From positions 1 to 41,269 of the forward strand of contig JAPUHZ010000325.1 in NCBI GenBank assembly GCA_027297485.1: a DNA stretch of 41,269 nucleotides. Reading direction: 5' to 3'. Origin of the DNA: Deltaproteobacteria bacterium (lineage in GTDB: Bacteria; Desulfobacterota_B; Binatia; UBA9968). The notes beneath the pieces are model-generated. The model saw nothing but the letters and a program-made list of their open reading frames with translations, was not told the DNA's origin and did not search any database. Within the stretch, counting starts at the first letter, position 1. Each line of letters opens with the position of its first letter. The position numbers and the translations under genes were made by a program. Below are positions 24,046-32,996 of this stretch, piece by piece.

Positions 24046-24060
24046 ACGTAAAGCCTCCTT

Positions 24061-24104
24061 TACTCTTTACGGTAAAGAGTATGAAAAACATGGGCAGTTG
24101 TCAA
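24061..24104 (-). promoter_or_regulatory. Toxin-antitoxin promoter with operator palindrome
   Basis: On the minus strand TTGACA (24099-24104), a 17-bp spacer and TACTCT (24076-24081) form a sigma-70-type promoter. The -10 box lies inside a 21-bp palindrome (24061-24081) with 10-base arms TACTCTTTAC / GTAAAGAGTA around one base. This fits repression by the AbrB-type antitoxin. Confidence 0.75.
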
Positions 24105-24133
24105 CCGATTTCTTTCCTCCATTCAGGCCTGTA

Positions 24134-24247
24134 GCACCCAGCCGGTTCGTGCTCGAGATCAAAGGCGGTCTCTCCCGGCGCGAAGGCATCGCAGTCGGCG
24201 ATCCTGTACGCTTTGAGGGGATCTCACTAAAGAACATTAAAGGATAA
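24134..24247 (+). pseudogene. Duplicated 3' end of the DUF192 gene (right direct repeat)
   Basis: The first 91 bp match 23291-23381 with two differences. The copy continues in frame to a different ending, FEGISLKNIKG and TAA, compared with FEGIFLEGVKE in the upstream gene. It has no start of its own. It is a gene remnant left by duplication or by insertion of the toxin-antitoxin segment. Confidence 0.85.
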
Positions 24248-24288
24248 AGGGTAATCCCTTAATCTTCTCAACTCTTTAACCCTTTATC
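24243..24288. terminator. Convergent terminator-like hairpin
   Basis: GATAAAGGGT (24243-24252) and ACCCTTTATC (24279-24288) form a 10-bp perfect stem between the DUF192 remnant (plus) and the GAPDH gene (minus). A T-rich stretch follows on the plus strand. It could end transcription from both sides. Confidence 0.6.
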
Positions 24289-24299
24289 TTATTGTTTTG

Positions 24300-25364
24300 T
24301 CAGATCTCGCTGAAAAAATAGGGTCTTAGGGGCTCAAGCCGCTCCTCGTAGGAATTCGGATAGAGGAACCACAGTGCGGATGAAATGCTGCTCAGGAGAG
24401 CGTTTCCGTCCTGAGAAGTAAAACACATGCCAACTACTTCTCGGTTTCCCCTGAGGGCCAGGCTCTGAGTTACAATGACGGTATGGTTTAGGATACGGCC
24501 AAAAAGGCCATGGTCCCGGCCGAAGGAGAAAACAGACGCTGCTGATTTTTTGTTGGTAAGAGCGACTCTTCGGTTGGCCCTGAGCCGGCGCATTATCTCA
24601 TCCATGCTCACATCGCGACGCAGCATCAGGTTAAAATAGATGGTGTGCATATACTGGGTATTTATCTTGAGCGCTGAGGAGTAGATATCCAGGTCCAGGC
24701 CCAGCGTTTTAAAAAGATGATAGGCATCCCTTCCTTGATGGGTGCCAAAGCGGGAATCATCGTGTTTCCCTACCTCCGGTGCAGGAATAAAATCACCCTC
24801 TTGACTCAGGTCGTTGGCCCGGCGCATACAGACAAACCGACTCGCTTCGAGGTTATTCTCCTTTTCGGGACCTAGGGCGATGGTGTCGATAAGGACTGCC
24901 AGGTTGTGGGTATTACAGCTCACGACTTGAATGAATTGATCGTTCTCTACGTTCAGGGCCTTGTCGTTAATTCCCCGGGCGTACATCTTGCCGAAACCGA
25001 ACTCGCTTCCCTGGGCAATAAAGCCTCGTCCGTTGTTTGCGTAACGCTTGTAATACTTCTCCTTGTTTTCGTTCCCAACGGGGGTACAGTCGATCACCAC
25101 ACTGGCCCTATCGATTGCCTCTCCGGCCTCATAGTGGGGGTTCATTCCCATATTCTTGAAGCTCTGCCAGCGCTCTTTATCGACACAGAGTTTGGCGCCT
25201 TTTTGACCCAACGCAGTGACTTTGGACCGGTCCGTCGACAAGGGGGTGCGCTTATGGAAGGTGACCTCATCGATCCCAAAGGGCCCACGAAAGGTAGCTA
25301 GGATACCGATAAGGGGCTCCCCGATAGTTCCAGTCCCCACCACATGAACTATTTTTTTCGCCAT
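24300..25364 (-). CDS. gap: Type II (archaeal-type) glyceraldehyde-3-phosphate dehydrogenase
   Basis: 354 aa with an N-terminal Rossmann motif (VHVVGTGTIGEPLIG, 6-20), VIDCTPVGNENKEKYYK and the catalytic cysteine C150 in VVSCNTHNL. In archaeal enzymes this reads SCNTTGL. RRANDLSQEG, HHPDSRFGTHQG-like KHDDSRFGTHQGRD and LALRGNREVVGMCFTSQDGNAL follow the archaeal GapDH order, and the bacterial Gap motif SCTTN is absent. It should oxidise or reduce glyceraldehyde-3-phosphate with NAD(P). The T-to-H change after the cysteine may alter activity. It stands alone and is divergent from tldD. Confidence 0.83.
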   Translation of the reverse strand: MAKKIVHVVGTGTIGEPLIGILATFRGPFGIDEVTFHKRTPLSTDRSKVTALGQKGAKLCVDKERWQSFKNMGMNPHYEAGEAIDRASVVIDCTPVGNENKEKYYKRYANNGRGFIAQGSEFGFGKMYARGINDKALNVENDQFIQVVSCNTHNLAVLIDTIALGPEKENNLEASRFVCMRRANDLSQEGDFIPAPEVGKHDDSRFGTHQGRDAYHLFKTLGLDLDIYSSALKINTQYMHTIYFNLMLRRDVSMDEIMRRLRANRRVALTNKKSAASVFSFGRDHGLFGRILNHTVIVTQSLALRGNREVVGMCFTSQDGNALLSSISSALWFLYPNSYEERLEPLRPYFFSEI

Positions 25365-25523
25365 ATTCTCTCTTCAGGTCCCGCTGGATTTATCCCGAGT
25401 AGATTTGCCCGGTTATTAGTAGTACCTATACTATAATTTTGGTTTGGGCGGAAGGGGGGATGTGCTAAGATCTCTTTAAAGCAAGATGGTTTCTATGATA
25501 GAAATTCTGAAGGAGACAGATAT

Positions 25524-26975
25524 ATGGCACAAGAGGTAATCCCAGCAGAATCATTCTTTGACCACCGCTTCGGCATCAGCTCAAGGGATCTGGACAAGGT
25601 CTTGGCCAAGGCCTTGGATAAAAAGGCCGACTACGCGGACCTATATTTCGAGTATCAGGTCAATGACGCCATCAGCTTAGAGGAGGGGATGGTCAAGAAT
25701 GCCTCCCAATCCACGGCTAATGGAGTTGGGGTCCGGGTATTGGCCGAGGCTAAAACCGGGTACGCATTTACCGACGATATCACAATAGAGAATCTCGAAT
25801 TGGCGGCTCGCACTGCCCAATATATCGCGCAGAATCGGGTATCACCACTCCCTGTGCCGGTGGGGGGAAAAAGGACGGCAACGCACGATCTCTATCCCGT
25901 GAAGGGGCCGGCTAGGGACGTTCCTCTGGATAAAAAGATCGCCCTGGTTTCCGAGATGGACCGTCTCGCCCGCGCCATGGACTCTAGAATCAAGAATGTT
26001 TTTGTCTCGCTTGCAAGCGAGCACAAGATCGTGCTCATAGCCTCTTCTCAGGGGTGGGTTGTGGGGGATATTCAGCCGCTTACCCGCCTCAATATTACCT
26101 GCATTGCGGAACAACAGGGGAACCGGCAGGTGGGCAGTTACGGCGGTGGCGGAAGGGTCGACTTCGGCTTTTTTACCGAGAAACAGGACTATGAACGCTA
26201 CACCCGCGAGGCGGTGCGGCAGGCGATTCTCAACCTTGAGGCCGAGGATGCCCCAGCGGGCATGATGGATGTAGTCTTGGCATCGGGTTGGCCCGGTATC
26301 CTGCTCCACGAGGCTATCGGTCACGGTTTGGAGGCTGACTTCAATCGGAAGAAGATATCTGCATTTACGGATCGGATCGGGCAACAAGTCGCCTCAGAAA
26401 TTTGCACCGTTGTGGACGATGGGACGATTCCCTCCCGCCGCGGCTCTCTCAATCTAGACGATGAGGGGACCCCGACCCACCGTACCGTTCTGATTGAGAA
26501 TGGCATACTCAGAGGTTATCTTCAGGATCGCCTGAATGCTACTCTTATGAAGATGCCGCTCACTGGCAATGGACGGCGCGAGAGCTATGCCCACATTCCC
26601 ATGCCCCGGATGACCAATACCTTTATGCTCGCCGGCGAGACTCCCCCGGAGGATATCATCCGTTCTGTGAAAAAAGGCCTCTATGCGGTGGCCTTTAGCG
26701 GCGGTCAGGTAGACATCACCAACGGGAAGTTCGTCTTTTCTGCCAGTGAGGCCTATCTCATCGAAGATGGGAAAGTGACCCGTCCGGTGAAAGGGGCCAC
26801 TCTGATCGGTAATGGTCCCGATGTCCTCACGCGGGTATCCATGGTGGGAACAGACCTCAAGTTGGACGAAGGGATCGGAACCTGCGGCAAGGATGGACAA
26901 ACTGTTCCTGTCGGGGTAGGTCTTCCGACTATCAAGATCGATGGACTTACGGTGGGGGGAACCACCACACGGTAA
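25524..26975 (+). CDS. tldD: TldD-type zinc metalloprotease subunit
   Basis: 483 aa, full length. It carries the catalytic HEAIGHGLEADFNR motif (HExxxH, about residues 263-268) and the TldD C-terminal block FVFSASEAYLIEDGKVTRPVKGATLIGNGPDVLTRVSMVG. TldD pairs with TldE (PmbA) in a heterodimeric protease that threads and cleaves unfolded peptides, first known for gyrase-inhibitor resistance and microcin maturation. Its partner follows 101 bp downstream. The ATG at 25524 has GGAGA just upstream. Confidence 0.94.
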   Translation: MAQEVIPAESFFDHRFGISSRDLDKVLAKALDKKADYADLYFEYQVNDAISLEEGMVKNASQSTANGVGVRVLAEAKTGYAFTDDITIENLELAARTAQYIAQNRVSPLPVPVGGKRTATHDLYPVKGPARDVPLDKKIALVSEMDRLARAMDSRIKNVFVSLASEHKIVLIASSQGWVVGDIQPLTRLNITCIAEQQGNRQVGSYGGGGRVDFGFFTEKQDYERYTREAVRQAILNLEAEDAPAGMMDVVLASGWPGILLHEAIGHGLEADFNRKKISAFTDRIGQQVASEICTVVDDGTIPSRRGSLNLDDEGTPTHRTVLIENGILRGYLQDRLNATLMKMPLTGNGRRESYAHIPMPRMTNTFMLAGETPPEDIIRSVKKGLYAVAFSGGQVDITNGKFVFSASEAYLIEDGKVTRPVKGATLIGNGPDVLTRVSMVGTDLKLDEGIGTCGKDGQTVPVGVGLPTIKIDGLTVGGTTTR

Positions 26976-27076
26976 AAACTGTTATTCGTTGACTAGTGTA
27001 CTGGTTAATCGAGCAACGAATACACAAATAACGAATACGCGAATAACCAATCCATAAATAACGATTACACGAGTTA
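26976..27076. other. Repetitive AT-rich spacer between tldD and tldE
   Basis: The spacer repeats AACGAATAC / AATAACGA words several times. It also contains GTTATTCGTTG ... CAACGAATAC, an inverted pair able to form a stem of about ten bases. The tldE start lacks an obvious ribosome-binding site and lies at the end of these repeats. Confidence 0.5.
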
Positions 27077-28435
27077 ATGATGGATCGTCTGGATTTAAGT
27101 CAGGAACTGGCCCGCGATATCTTGGCTCAGGCAAGAGCAAAGGGGGCCTCCCAAGGGGATGTGGTGATGGTGGAGAGTGAGTCTTTCTTTGTCGCCGTGC
27201 GTCTGAGTGAAGTTGAAAAGATCAGTCAGGCCCAGGAGAAGAGGTTGGGCCTGCGCCTTTTTTTTGGCTCGAGCTCTGCCACGGCCTCAACTTCGGATAT
27301 TTCCAAAGGTTCCATCGAGCGGTTGGTCGACGATACTTGCACGATGGCCCGCTCCACGGCACAGGACAAGTATAGTGGCCTGCCGGATGAGAAAGATCTT
27401 GCCCGAACCTTCCCCGATCTGGATCTCCTCGATGATAGCGCCCGCAGGGTATCAGTAGAGGAAAAGACGCGTCTGGCCCTTGAGGCTGAGAAAAGGGCTC
27501 TCAGTTTTGATCCCCGCATTATCAACTCCGAAGGGGCGGAGTTTTCCAACCAGATCAATCACGTGATTTATGCCAACAGTCACGACTTTTCCGGTGAGTA
27601 TCGAGGATCGACCTTTAGCCTTTCGGTGGTTCCTGTGGCCGCGCTCAACGGATCGATGCAGCGCGACTATTGGTATTCCTCGCAGCGCAAGTTCTCCCGC
27701 CTCGAATCTCCCGAGGCCGTAGGCGAAAAAGCTGCTCAACGAGTGTTGAGACGGTTGGGGGCGCGCAAGATCAAGACCCGAGAGGTCCCCGTGGTCTTTG
27801 ATCCTGAAACTGCCGGGAGTCTCATGCGCCAACTCTCTCGGGCTCTTTCTGGGTACTCTCTTTATAAAAATGCCTCCTTTTTGATGGGGAAGCTCGGAGC
27901 CAAGATCGCATCGGAGCTGGTTACGGTGGTCGATGATGGGATGATCCCCGCTGCGCTCGGTTCCAAGCCGTTTGATGGCGAAGGTCTCCCCATCAGAAAA
28001 AAAACAGTTGTGGATAAGGGTCTCTTGCAAAGCTATCTCCTCGACACATATAGCGGCCGAAAACTGGGCTATCGATCCACCGGAAATGCCGCCCGATCTG
28101 TGGGAGAGCCTCCCGGGGTGGCGCCGACGAATTTTTATCTCTCTCCCGGAATCCATACCCCGCAGGAGGTCATCGCCTCGGTAGAAGAGGGCTTTTATGT
28201 AACCGAGTTGATCGGCTTTGGAGTCAATCTTATCACGGGTGACTACTCGCGTGGCGCTGTAGGTCTCTGGATCGATAAGGGTGAATTGGCTTACCCGGTC
28301 GAGGAGGTTACGATTGCCGGGAATCTCAAGGAGATGCTGCTCAATATCGAAATGGTGGGCAATGACCTTGAGATGAGGGAAAGAATCTCCGCTCCAACCA
28401 CAAAGATCTCCCGTATGATCGTAGCGGGAAATTAA
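27077..28435 (+). CDS. pmbA: TldE/PmbA-type metalloprotease subunit
   Basis: 452 aa. It is homologous in layout to TldD but lacks the HExxxH motif, as expected for TldE (PmbA). Seen are VVFDPETAGSLMRQLSRALSGYSLYKNASFLMGKLG, VVDDGMIPAALGSKPFDGEGLPIRKKTVVDKGLLQSYLLDTYSGRKLG and the ending ITGDYSRGAVGLWIDKGELAYPVEEVTIAGNLKEMLLNIEMVGNDL, all typical. It should form the heterodimer with the upstream TldD. There are two adjacent ATG codons (27077 and 27080). Confidence 0.93.
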   Translation: MMDRLDLSQELARDILAQARAKGASQGDVVMVESESFFVAVRLSEVEKISQAQEKRLGLRLFFGSSSATASTSDISKGSIERLVDDTCTMARSTAQDKYSGLPDEKDLARTFPDLDLLDDSARRVSVEEKTRLALEAEKRALSFDPRIINSEGAEFSNQINHVIYANSHDFSGEYRGSTFSLSVVPVAALNGSMQRDYWYSSQRKFSRLESPEAVGEKAAQRVLRRLGARKIKTREVPVVFDPETAGSLMRQLSRALSGYSLYKNASFLMGKLGAKIASELVTVVDDGMIPAALGSKPFDGEGLPIRKKTVVDKGLLQSYLLDTYSGRKLGYRSTGNAARSVGEPPGVAPTNFYLSPGIHTPQEVIASVEEGFYVTELIGFGVNLITGDYSRGAVGLWIDKGELAYPVEEVTIAGNLKEMLLNIEMVGNDLEMRERISAPTTKISRMIVAGN

Positions 28436-28451
28436 CTTAAATAAGGATAAC

Positions 28452-28514
28452 GGGTTTAAGAGTTAAAAGGTTCAAAAGGTCCTCCCAACTCTTGTCCCTT
28501 GATCCTTTTAACCC
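28452..28514. terminator. Palindromic element at convergent gene ends
   Basis: Starts GGGTTTAAGAGTTAAAAGG and ends GATCCTTTTAACCC, giving a long imperfect hairpin. Its right half (CCCTTGATCCTTTTAA) resembles the insertion inside recD2. It overlaps the TAA stop (28508-28510) of the small minus-strand gene and lies 17 bp after the pmbA stop. It is likely a bidirectional terminator built from a repeat. Confidence 0.55.
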
Positions 28515-28720
28515 AATTTGTAACCTGTCTTTAGAATTACGCGTAGGAAGCTATCGATATTAGATTGTTTCGGGTCAAACTCTATAACCGCCACGCTCCG
28601 CTCTAAACTGAAATCGACGCTCTGGACTCCTGGAACAGCCTTAAAAGCCTGGCTCAATGTCGGGATGGCCTCAGTAGTCAAATCTTGAATAGAGATAATA
28701 GCGGTTTTCGTCCTCATCAT
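28508..28720 (-). CDS. Small HMA-like (ferredoxin-fold) protein without CxxC
   Basis: 70 aa predicted to fold as beta-alpha-beta-beta-alpha-beta. It reads ISIQDLTTEAIPTLSQAFKAVPGVQSVDFSLERSVAVIEFDPKQSNIDSFLRVILKTGYKL, the pattern of heavy-metal-associated domains. The metal-binding loop (normally GMTCxxC) reads DLTTEAI and has no cysteine. It is probably not a copper chaperone; a degenerate HMA or ACT-like role is possible. It is convergent with pmbA. Confidence 0.6.
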   Translation of the reverse strand: MMRTKTAIISIQDLTTEAIPTLSQAFKAVPGVQSVDFSLERSVAVIEFDPKQSNIDSFLRVILKTGYKLG

Positions 28721-28854
28721 GCCCTAGTCTATGTTTGGCAAATTCAGACTGTATTTGCAATAAAAGAGCAAATGAGTCTAGCATATTATGGCGGGAGAAT
28801 TTTTGGAAGAACGATCTTGGCAGTTGGAGCTGAGGGGCATTGTAAAGCACGGAC

Positions 28855-29757
28855 ATGTTTCTCATTAACACAAGAAGGCGGAATAAGGACGGAACCTTTG
28901 GGCACGGGAGAATGCCAAAAGGGAAATACGCCGTCTACGAGTTCAAAAAAGCCTCAAAGGGAAAAGAAGCGAAGAAACGGGGATTAGAGGATATCCCAAG
29001 GGACAAGAATACGCTTCTCCTGATTCACGGTTTCAACAATGACTTTGAGGATGTTAGCAAGGCCTACCTGGATTTTGGAAGAAGAATCCGTCGTGAAGGG
29101 TTTCACGGAAACATTATAGGCTTTACCTGGCCGAGCTATGGTGAATGGTATAGGTACTTTGGGGACAAGGAGCAGGTGGAATATGCTACCACGGCTCTCC
29201 TCAACTTCCTCACGAAATTTCGCCCTCTCCTGGACCAAAATAAACTTCATGTCAATACTCACAGCATGGGTGCCCATCTTCTCATTCGAGCATTGGCCGA
29301 TTATTCGCGCATCGACGCAATCCCAGAAGCACAGCCAGGTGCTTATCTCGTTGATGAGATGACATTCTTTGCGGCTGATGTCAGCAATAATTCTTTGGAG
29401 AGGGGACAGGATGGGCGCCAAGCCCTGCGTGAAACGAACCGTCTAACCTCGTATTTTTACCGGCTAGATCCTGTTTTGGGAATCTCAGCATTCTTAAACC
29501 ATGATGGTCGCCTGGGCCTGAACGGGGCCGAACGATCCAGCCGCTTACCGAAAGATGCCTTTCAGTTGGATTGTACCACGTTGCTTGACAGCCATGCTGG
29601 TTATCGTAAAAACACGAAGCTCATGCGGGACTTGGCGGCTGTCCTTAATGGCAGGCCCTCGCACCAGATTGGAGGCCGGAAGCCAACTGGTGAAAAAAAT
29701 ACTTTCCGTATCGGGCCTGAGCCGGAGGAAGATGACTCGTTCGGTGATGACGACTAA
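28855..29757 (+). CDS. Alpha/beta hydrolase, DUF900-like
   Basis: 300 aa. The alpha/beta-hydrolase core starts at LLLIHGFNNDFED (about 54-66, oxyanion HGF) and has the nucleophile elbow NTHSMGAHL with S137. It uses T-H-S-M-G in place of GxSxG, as often seen in DUF900 and lipase-like relatives. Acidic candidates (D in FFAADVSN) and the late histidine (DSHAGY) could complete the triad. The C-terminal tail is Lys/Arg then strongly acidic. No signal peptide is visible. It lies 259 bp upstream of the haem peroxidase on the same strand. Esterase, lipase or amidase activity cannot be decided. Confidence 0.78.
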   Translation: MFLINTRRRNKDGTFGHGRMPKGKYAVYEFKKASKGKEAKKRGLEDIPRDKNTLLLIHGFNNDFEDVSKAYLDFGRRIRREGFHGNIIGFTWPSYGEWYRYFGDKEQVEYATTALLNFLTKFRPLLDQNKLHVNTHSMGAHLLIRALADYSRIDAIPEAQPGAYLVDEMTFFAADVSNNSLERGQDGRQALRETNRLTSYFYRLDPVLGISAFLNHDGRLGLNGAERSSRLPKDAFQLDCTTLLDSHAGYRKNTKLMRDLAAVLNGRPSHQIGGRKPTGEKNTFRIGPEPEEDDSFGDDD

Positions 29758-30016
29758 ATTTGTGGTAAGATTTGCACGCACCTCTTCCAGTGGGACAAAT
29801 GGCAGAGCCCACTCCCGACATAAATACTTTGCAGCAAGAGAGAAAGACCAGGCTGTAGCAAAGCGAGTTTCCTAGGCAGGTGTGCAGGTGCTGACCGCGT
29901 AAAGCCAAATCTCCTAGTTTTGAATGGCCTAAATTCGGGGGTGCGCTCAATAACCCGAACTCTCTCACATCGGAAATGGGGGCTGGTTCCGTAAGCTTCC
30001 CGCAAGGAGGACACAA

Positions 30017-32905
30017 ATGAGAAAAGAAGCTTGTTCCGTCTTGCTCATTGCGACGTTTCTTTTTGTAGGCTGTGACCGGCCCGACTCAGGTGCGATCAAG
30101 GAAGACCCAAAATCCATAGCAGCATGTGCAAAACTTGTTAAGTCCGGGTTTCGGGCCATTTCCAACCATAGAGAAAACCGATTCGTAGGCAAGGTTCAGG
30201 AGTACACCGCCCAGTGCCGGGGAGGAGAAAAGGCCGTCAAGTACAGAGACACGCCTTGGCTTGACTGGGCAAACTATTACGCAGCGGGCGACGCCAGCTC
30301 TAAAGCTCCAGGCATTATCAAAAGCACCGGGCATTTGAGTCCTAATGGACGTGGTATAGATGGCGCTCTTTTGGATTTAGAGTACGAGCGGATCGAGCTG
30401 ATCAAATTCAACCTCTTCGACAACAATACGTATGAGGAATACATAGAAGGCAAAGGTGGCGTCGACGGGCCTTCGTTGAAAGTGTGGAAGGAGATGCGAC
30501 TTCCTAAAGACCATCTTCATTATCAAGACGTGGGGGGAGATGAAGATCAACTATGCAAGGGAAAACTCATACGGCATCGGACCCTGACAGGGATTTGCAA
30601 CGACATTAGGAATCCGTTGATGGGATCCACCAATCAGTTATTTGCCAGAAATGTCCAATTGGAATCAACCTTCCCAAGGCTGAGTAGGACGGAGCTCATC
30701 AGAAATCGGCATGGTAATCGGGTGGGCCTCTTGAAGCCGGATCCACAGGTGATCAGCAGGAAACTGTTCACCAGGGCGCAGTCGCAATCCGACAAATGCC
30801 GGGAGGGCTACGGACTGGCCGGTTACTCAAAGGAGGGGCACTGTGATTACAAGAAAGCGCCCTTTTTCAATGTTCTTGCGGCATTTTGGATTCAGTTCAT
30901 GAACCACGATTGGTTTTCCCACCTGGAGGAAGGGCACAACCAATCTGAGAAGATGGAGGTGGGTTGTGCGATGCAACTGGTTGAAAACGTCCAAAAACCT
31001 TTGACGCAAGAGGATGTTGACAAATTGGGATGCCGCCCCGACGACAGGATGGATAAGGCGTATATTGCCGAAGACAGCGAACCCGGCAAATTTGTTCATA
31101 AAGGAAAAGAGTATCTAACGAGAGCACCCAAGACCTTTAAGAATACTGTTACCGCCTGGTGGGATGCTTCCCAGATCTACGGATACGATGAAACGTCACG
31201 CAAAAGGGTGAAAAGAGATCCGAACGATAGGGCCAAGCTGTTGTTGGTACAACGGGGAGCTAGGGCGGGACCAGGAGAGAAACAGGGTTACCTACCCTTA
31301 TTTGAGAGACGTGATCCCATCAACCCCGCCTGGGCCGGCCAGGAGGCAACGGCATTCCCGGATAACTGGACGATCGGCCTTAGCTTCTACCATAATCTCT
31401 TCGCCAGAGAGCACAATGTGTTCGTTGATACCTTCAGAGCCGAGACGGCAAAAACGCCCGACGCCGACTCCGGACTTCGAAACCCGGAGAGGCCCAACGA
31501 GGTCATCCGGTATAAAGACGTGACACCGGATGAGTTGTTCGAGGTAGCCAGGCTTGTGGTCTCTGCAGAAATCGCCAAAATACACACGATCGAATGGACA
31601 CCGCAACTGCTTTATAACGAGCCCTTGTACCGAGGGATGAACGCAAATTGGAACGGCCTTTTTGCAGATAAACCCCTCGTATCAAAAGCGCTTGAGCGCA
31701 TCGTTGTCAAAAACTTCGGCAAATCAGAGGAGGTCAAGAAGGCGACGCAGTGGTATTCCGTATTCGCATCTGGGCCCGGAATCGTTGGGCTAGGGAGCCA
31801 CGTTTATGAGGATGATACGTGGTTTGCCAAGCTCAAGCTCTGGATCTGGAAGAAGGATGTCTGGGACCTCACCAATCCAGACCACGTAAACGGCGGAATC
31901 AATCACTTCGGCTCGCCGTTTAATTTCCCGGAGGAGTTTATCACTGTCTATCGATTGCACCCCCTCCTGCCCGATCTGATCGAATATAGAGAATGGAAAA
32001 ATGATCCAAATGTAATCAGGAACAAGATTCCAGTGGTGAAGACATTTCGGGGCGGAGCGACTAAGGAAATGCACGGCAGAGGTCTGGCGAATTGGGCACT
32101 CAGTATGGGTCGTCAGCGATTAGGATCTCTCACGCTGCATAATCACGCCCAATTTCTCCAGAACTTGTTCATGCGTCGCCTCAACTCCAAGATCGATGTG
32201 GCTGCCCTGGATCTTATTCGAGATCGCGAGCGGGGCGTTCCCCGCTTCAATGAGTTTCGCAGGCAGTACGGCCTCAAGCAACTGACAAGCTTCGGTGACT
32301 TTGTTGACAAACGCTTGCCTGAGGGCTCGCCCGCGAGAGTCGAGCAAGAGAAGGCAGTCAAAATTTTGCGCGAGGTTTACGGGCAACATAAATGCGACGC
32401 GTCCAAAGTGATTGCTGTATCGCAGGTGAACGAGGATGGTTCGCCGATCAACGATTGTCTGGGACACCCCGACGGAACGATGGTGGACAACATCGAAGAT
32501 GTCGATACGGTGGTGGGATGGTTGGCGGGTTCGACGCGGCCACATGGATTTGCCATTTCAGAAACGCAGTTTGTGGTATTTATCCTCAACGCGTCCCGTC
32601 GACTGTTCAGTGACCGCTTTTTCACATCCAGTTTCCGCCCGGAGTTCTATACGCATTTAGGAGTGAATTGGGTCAATGACAATGGCCCGGACGGAAAGGT
32701 TATGGAGAAGGGGGAGCCAAACGGTCACCGACAGGAGGTTTCTCCCTTAAAGAGGGTCCTGCAAAGGACGATGCCGGAATTGGCGGCAGAGCTGGAGAGC
32801 GTCGTCAATGTGTTCGACCCGTGGGCAAGAGATCGGGGTGAGTATTACTCGCTGGCATGGAAGCCAAGGCCCGGGGCGGAGTCGGATGAGGCTTTCAGTA
32901 ACTGA
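30017..32905 (+). CDS. Cyclooxygenase-like animal-type haem peroxidase lipoprotein
   Basis: 962 aa. A lipoprotein signal, VLLIATFLFVGC with C19 as the lipid site, precedes a peroxidase/cyclooxygenase superfamily (An_peroxidase) domain. Distal haem residues Q293 and H297 lie in FWIQFMNHDWF. The block EFITVYRLHPLLPD aligns with the prostaglandin synthase region that holds catalytic Tyr385 and proximal His388, giving Y645 and H648. WWDASQIYGYDE, FYHNLFAREHN and EWTPQLLYN are further superfamily landmarks. The retained tyrosine argues for fatty-acid dioxygenase as well as peroxidase activity. ATG has AAGGAGG upstream. A probable periplasmic, membrane-anchored enzyme. Confidence 0.87.
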   Translation: MRKEACSVLLIATFLFVGCDRPDSGAIKEDPKSIAACAKLVKSGFRAISNHRENRFVGKVQEYTAQCRGGEKAVKYRDTPWLDWANYYAAGDASSKAPGIIKSTGHLSPNGRGIDGALLDLEYERIELIKFNLFDNNTYEEYIEGKGGVDGPSLKVWKEMRLPKDHLHYQDVGGDEDQLCKGKLIRHRTLTGICNDIRNPLMGSTNQLFARNVQLESTFPRLSRTELIRNRHGNRVGLLKPDPQVISRKLFTRAQSQSDKCREGYGLAGYSKEGHCDYKKAPFFNVLAAFWIQFMNHDWFSHLEEGHNQSEKMEVGCAMQLVENVQKPLTQEDVDKLGCRPDDRMDKAYIAEDSEPGKFVHKGKEYLTRAPKTFKNTVTAWWDASQIYGYDETSRKRVKRDPNDRAKLLLVQRGARAGPGEKQGYLPLFERRDPINPAWAGQEATAFPDNWTIGLSFYHNLFAREHNVFVDTFRAETAKTPDADSGLRNPERPNEVIRYKDVTPDELFEVARLVVSAEIAKIHTIEWTPQLLYNEPLYRGMNANWNGLFADKPLVSKALERIVVKNFGKSEEVKKATQWYSVFASGPGIVGLGSHVYEDDTWFAKLKLWIWKKDVWDLTNPDHVNGGINHFGSPFNFPEEFITVYRLHPLLPDLIEYREWKNDPNVIRNKIPVVKTFRGGATKEMHGRGLANWALSMGRQRLGSLTLHNHAQFLQNLFMRRLNSKIDVAALDLIRDRERGVPRFNEFRRQYGLKQLTSFGDFVDKRLPEGSPARVEQEKAVKILREVYGQHKCDASKVIAVSQVNEDGSPINDCLGHPDGTMVDNIEDVDTVVGWLAGSTRPHGFAISETQFVVFILNASRRLFSDRFFTSSFRPEFYTHLGVNWVNDNGPDGKVMEKGEPNGHRQEVSPLKRVLQRTMPELAAELESVVNVFDPWARDRGEYYSLAWKPRPGAESDEAFSN

Positions 32906-32925
32906 TATGATTGCGGTCTGCAAAG

Positions 32926-32959
32926 AGCCCATAGCTTACTGGGTTTAGCGCGTTTTTTT
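32926..32959 (+). terminator. Weak terminator after the haem peroxidase gene
   Basis: AGCCCA and TGGGTT can form a 6-bp stem with an 8-nt loop, followed after 7 bases by seven T. The gap between stem and T-run makes it a weak call. Confidence 0.35.
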
Positions 32960-32996
32960 CTCTACTATCCAAGCCCGATCAGACTTGCTTTGGAAC

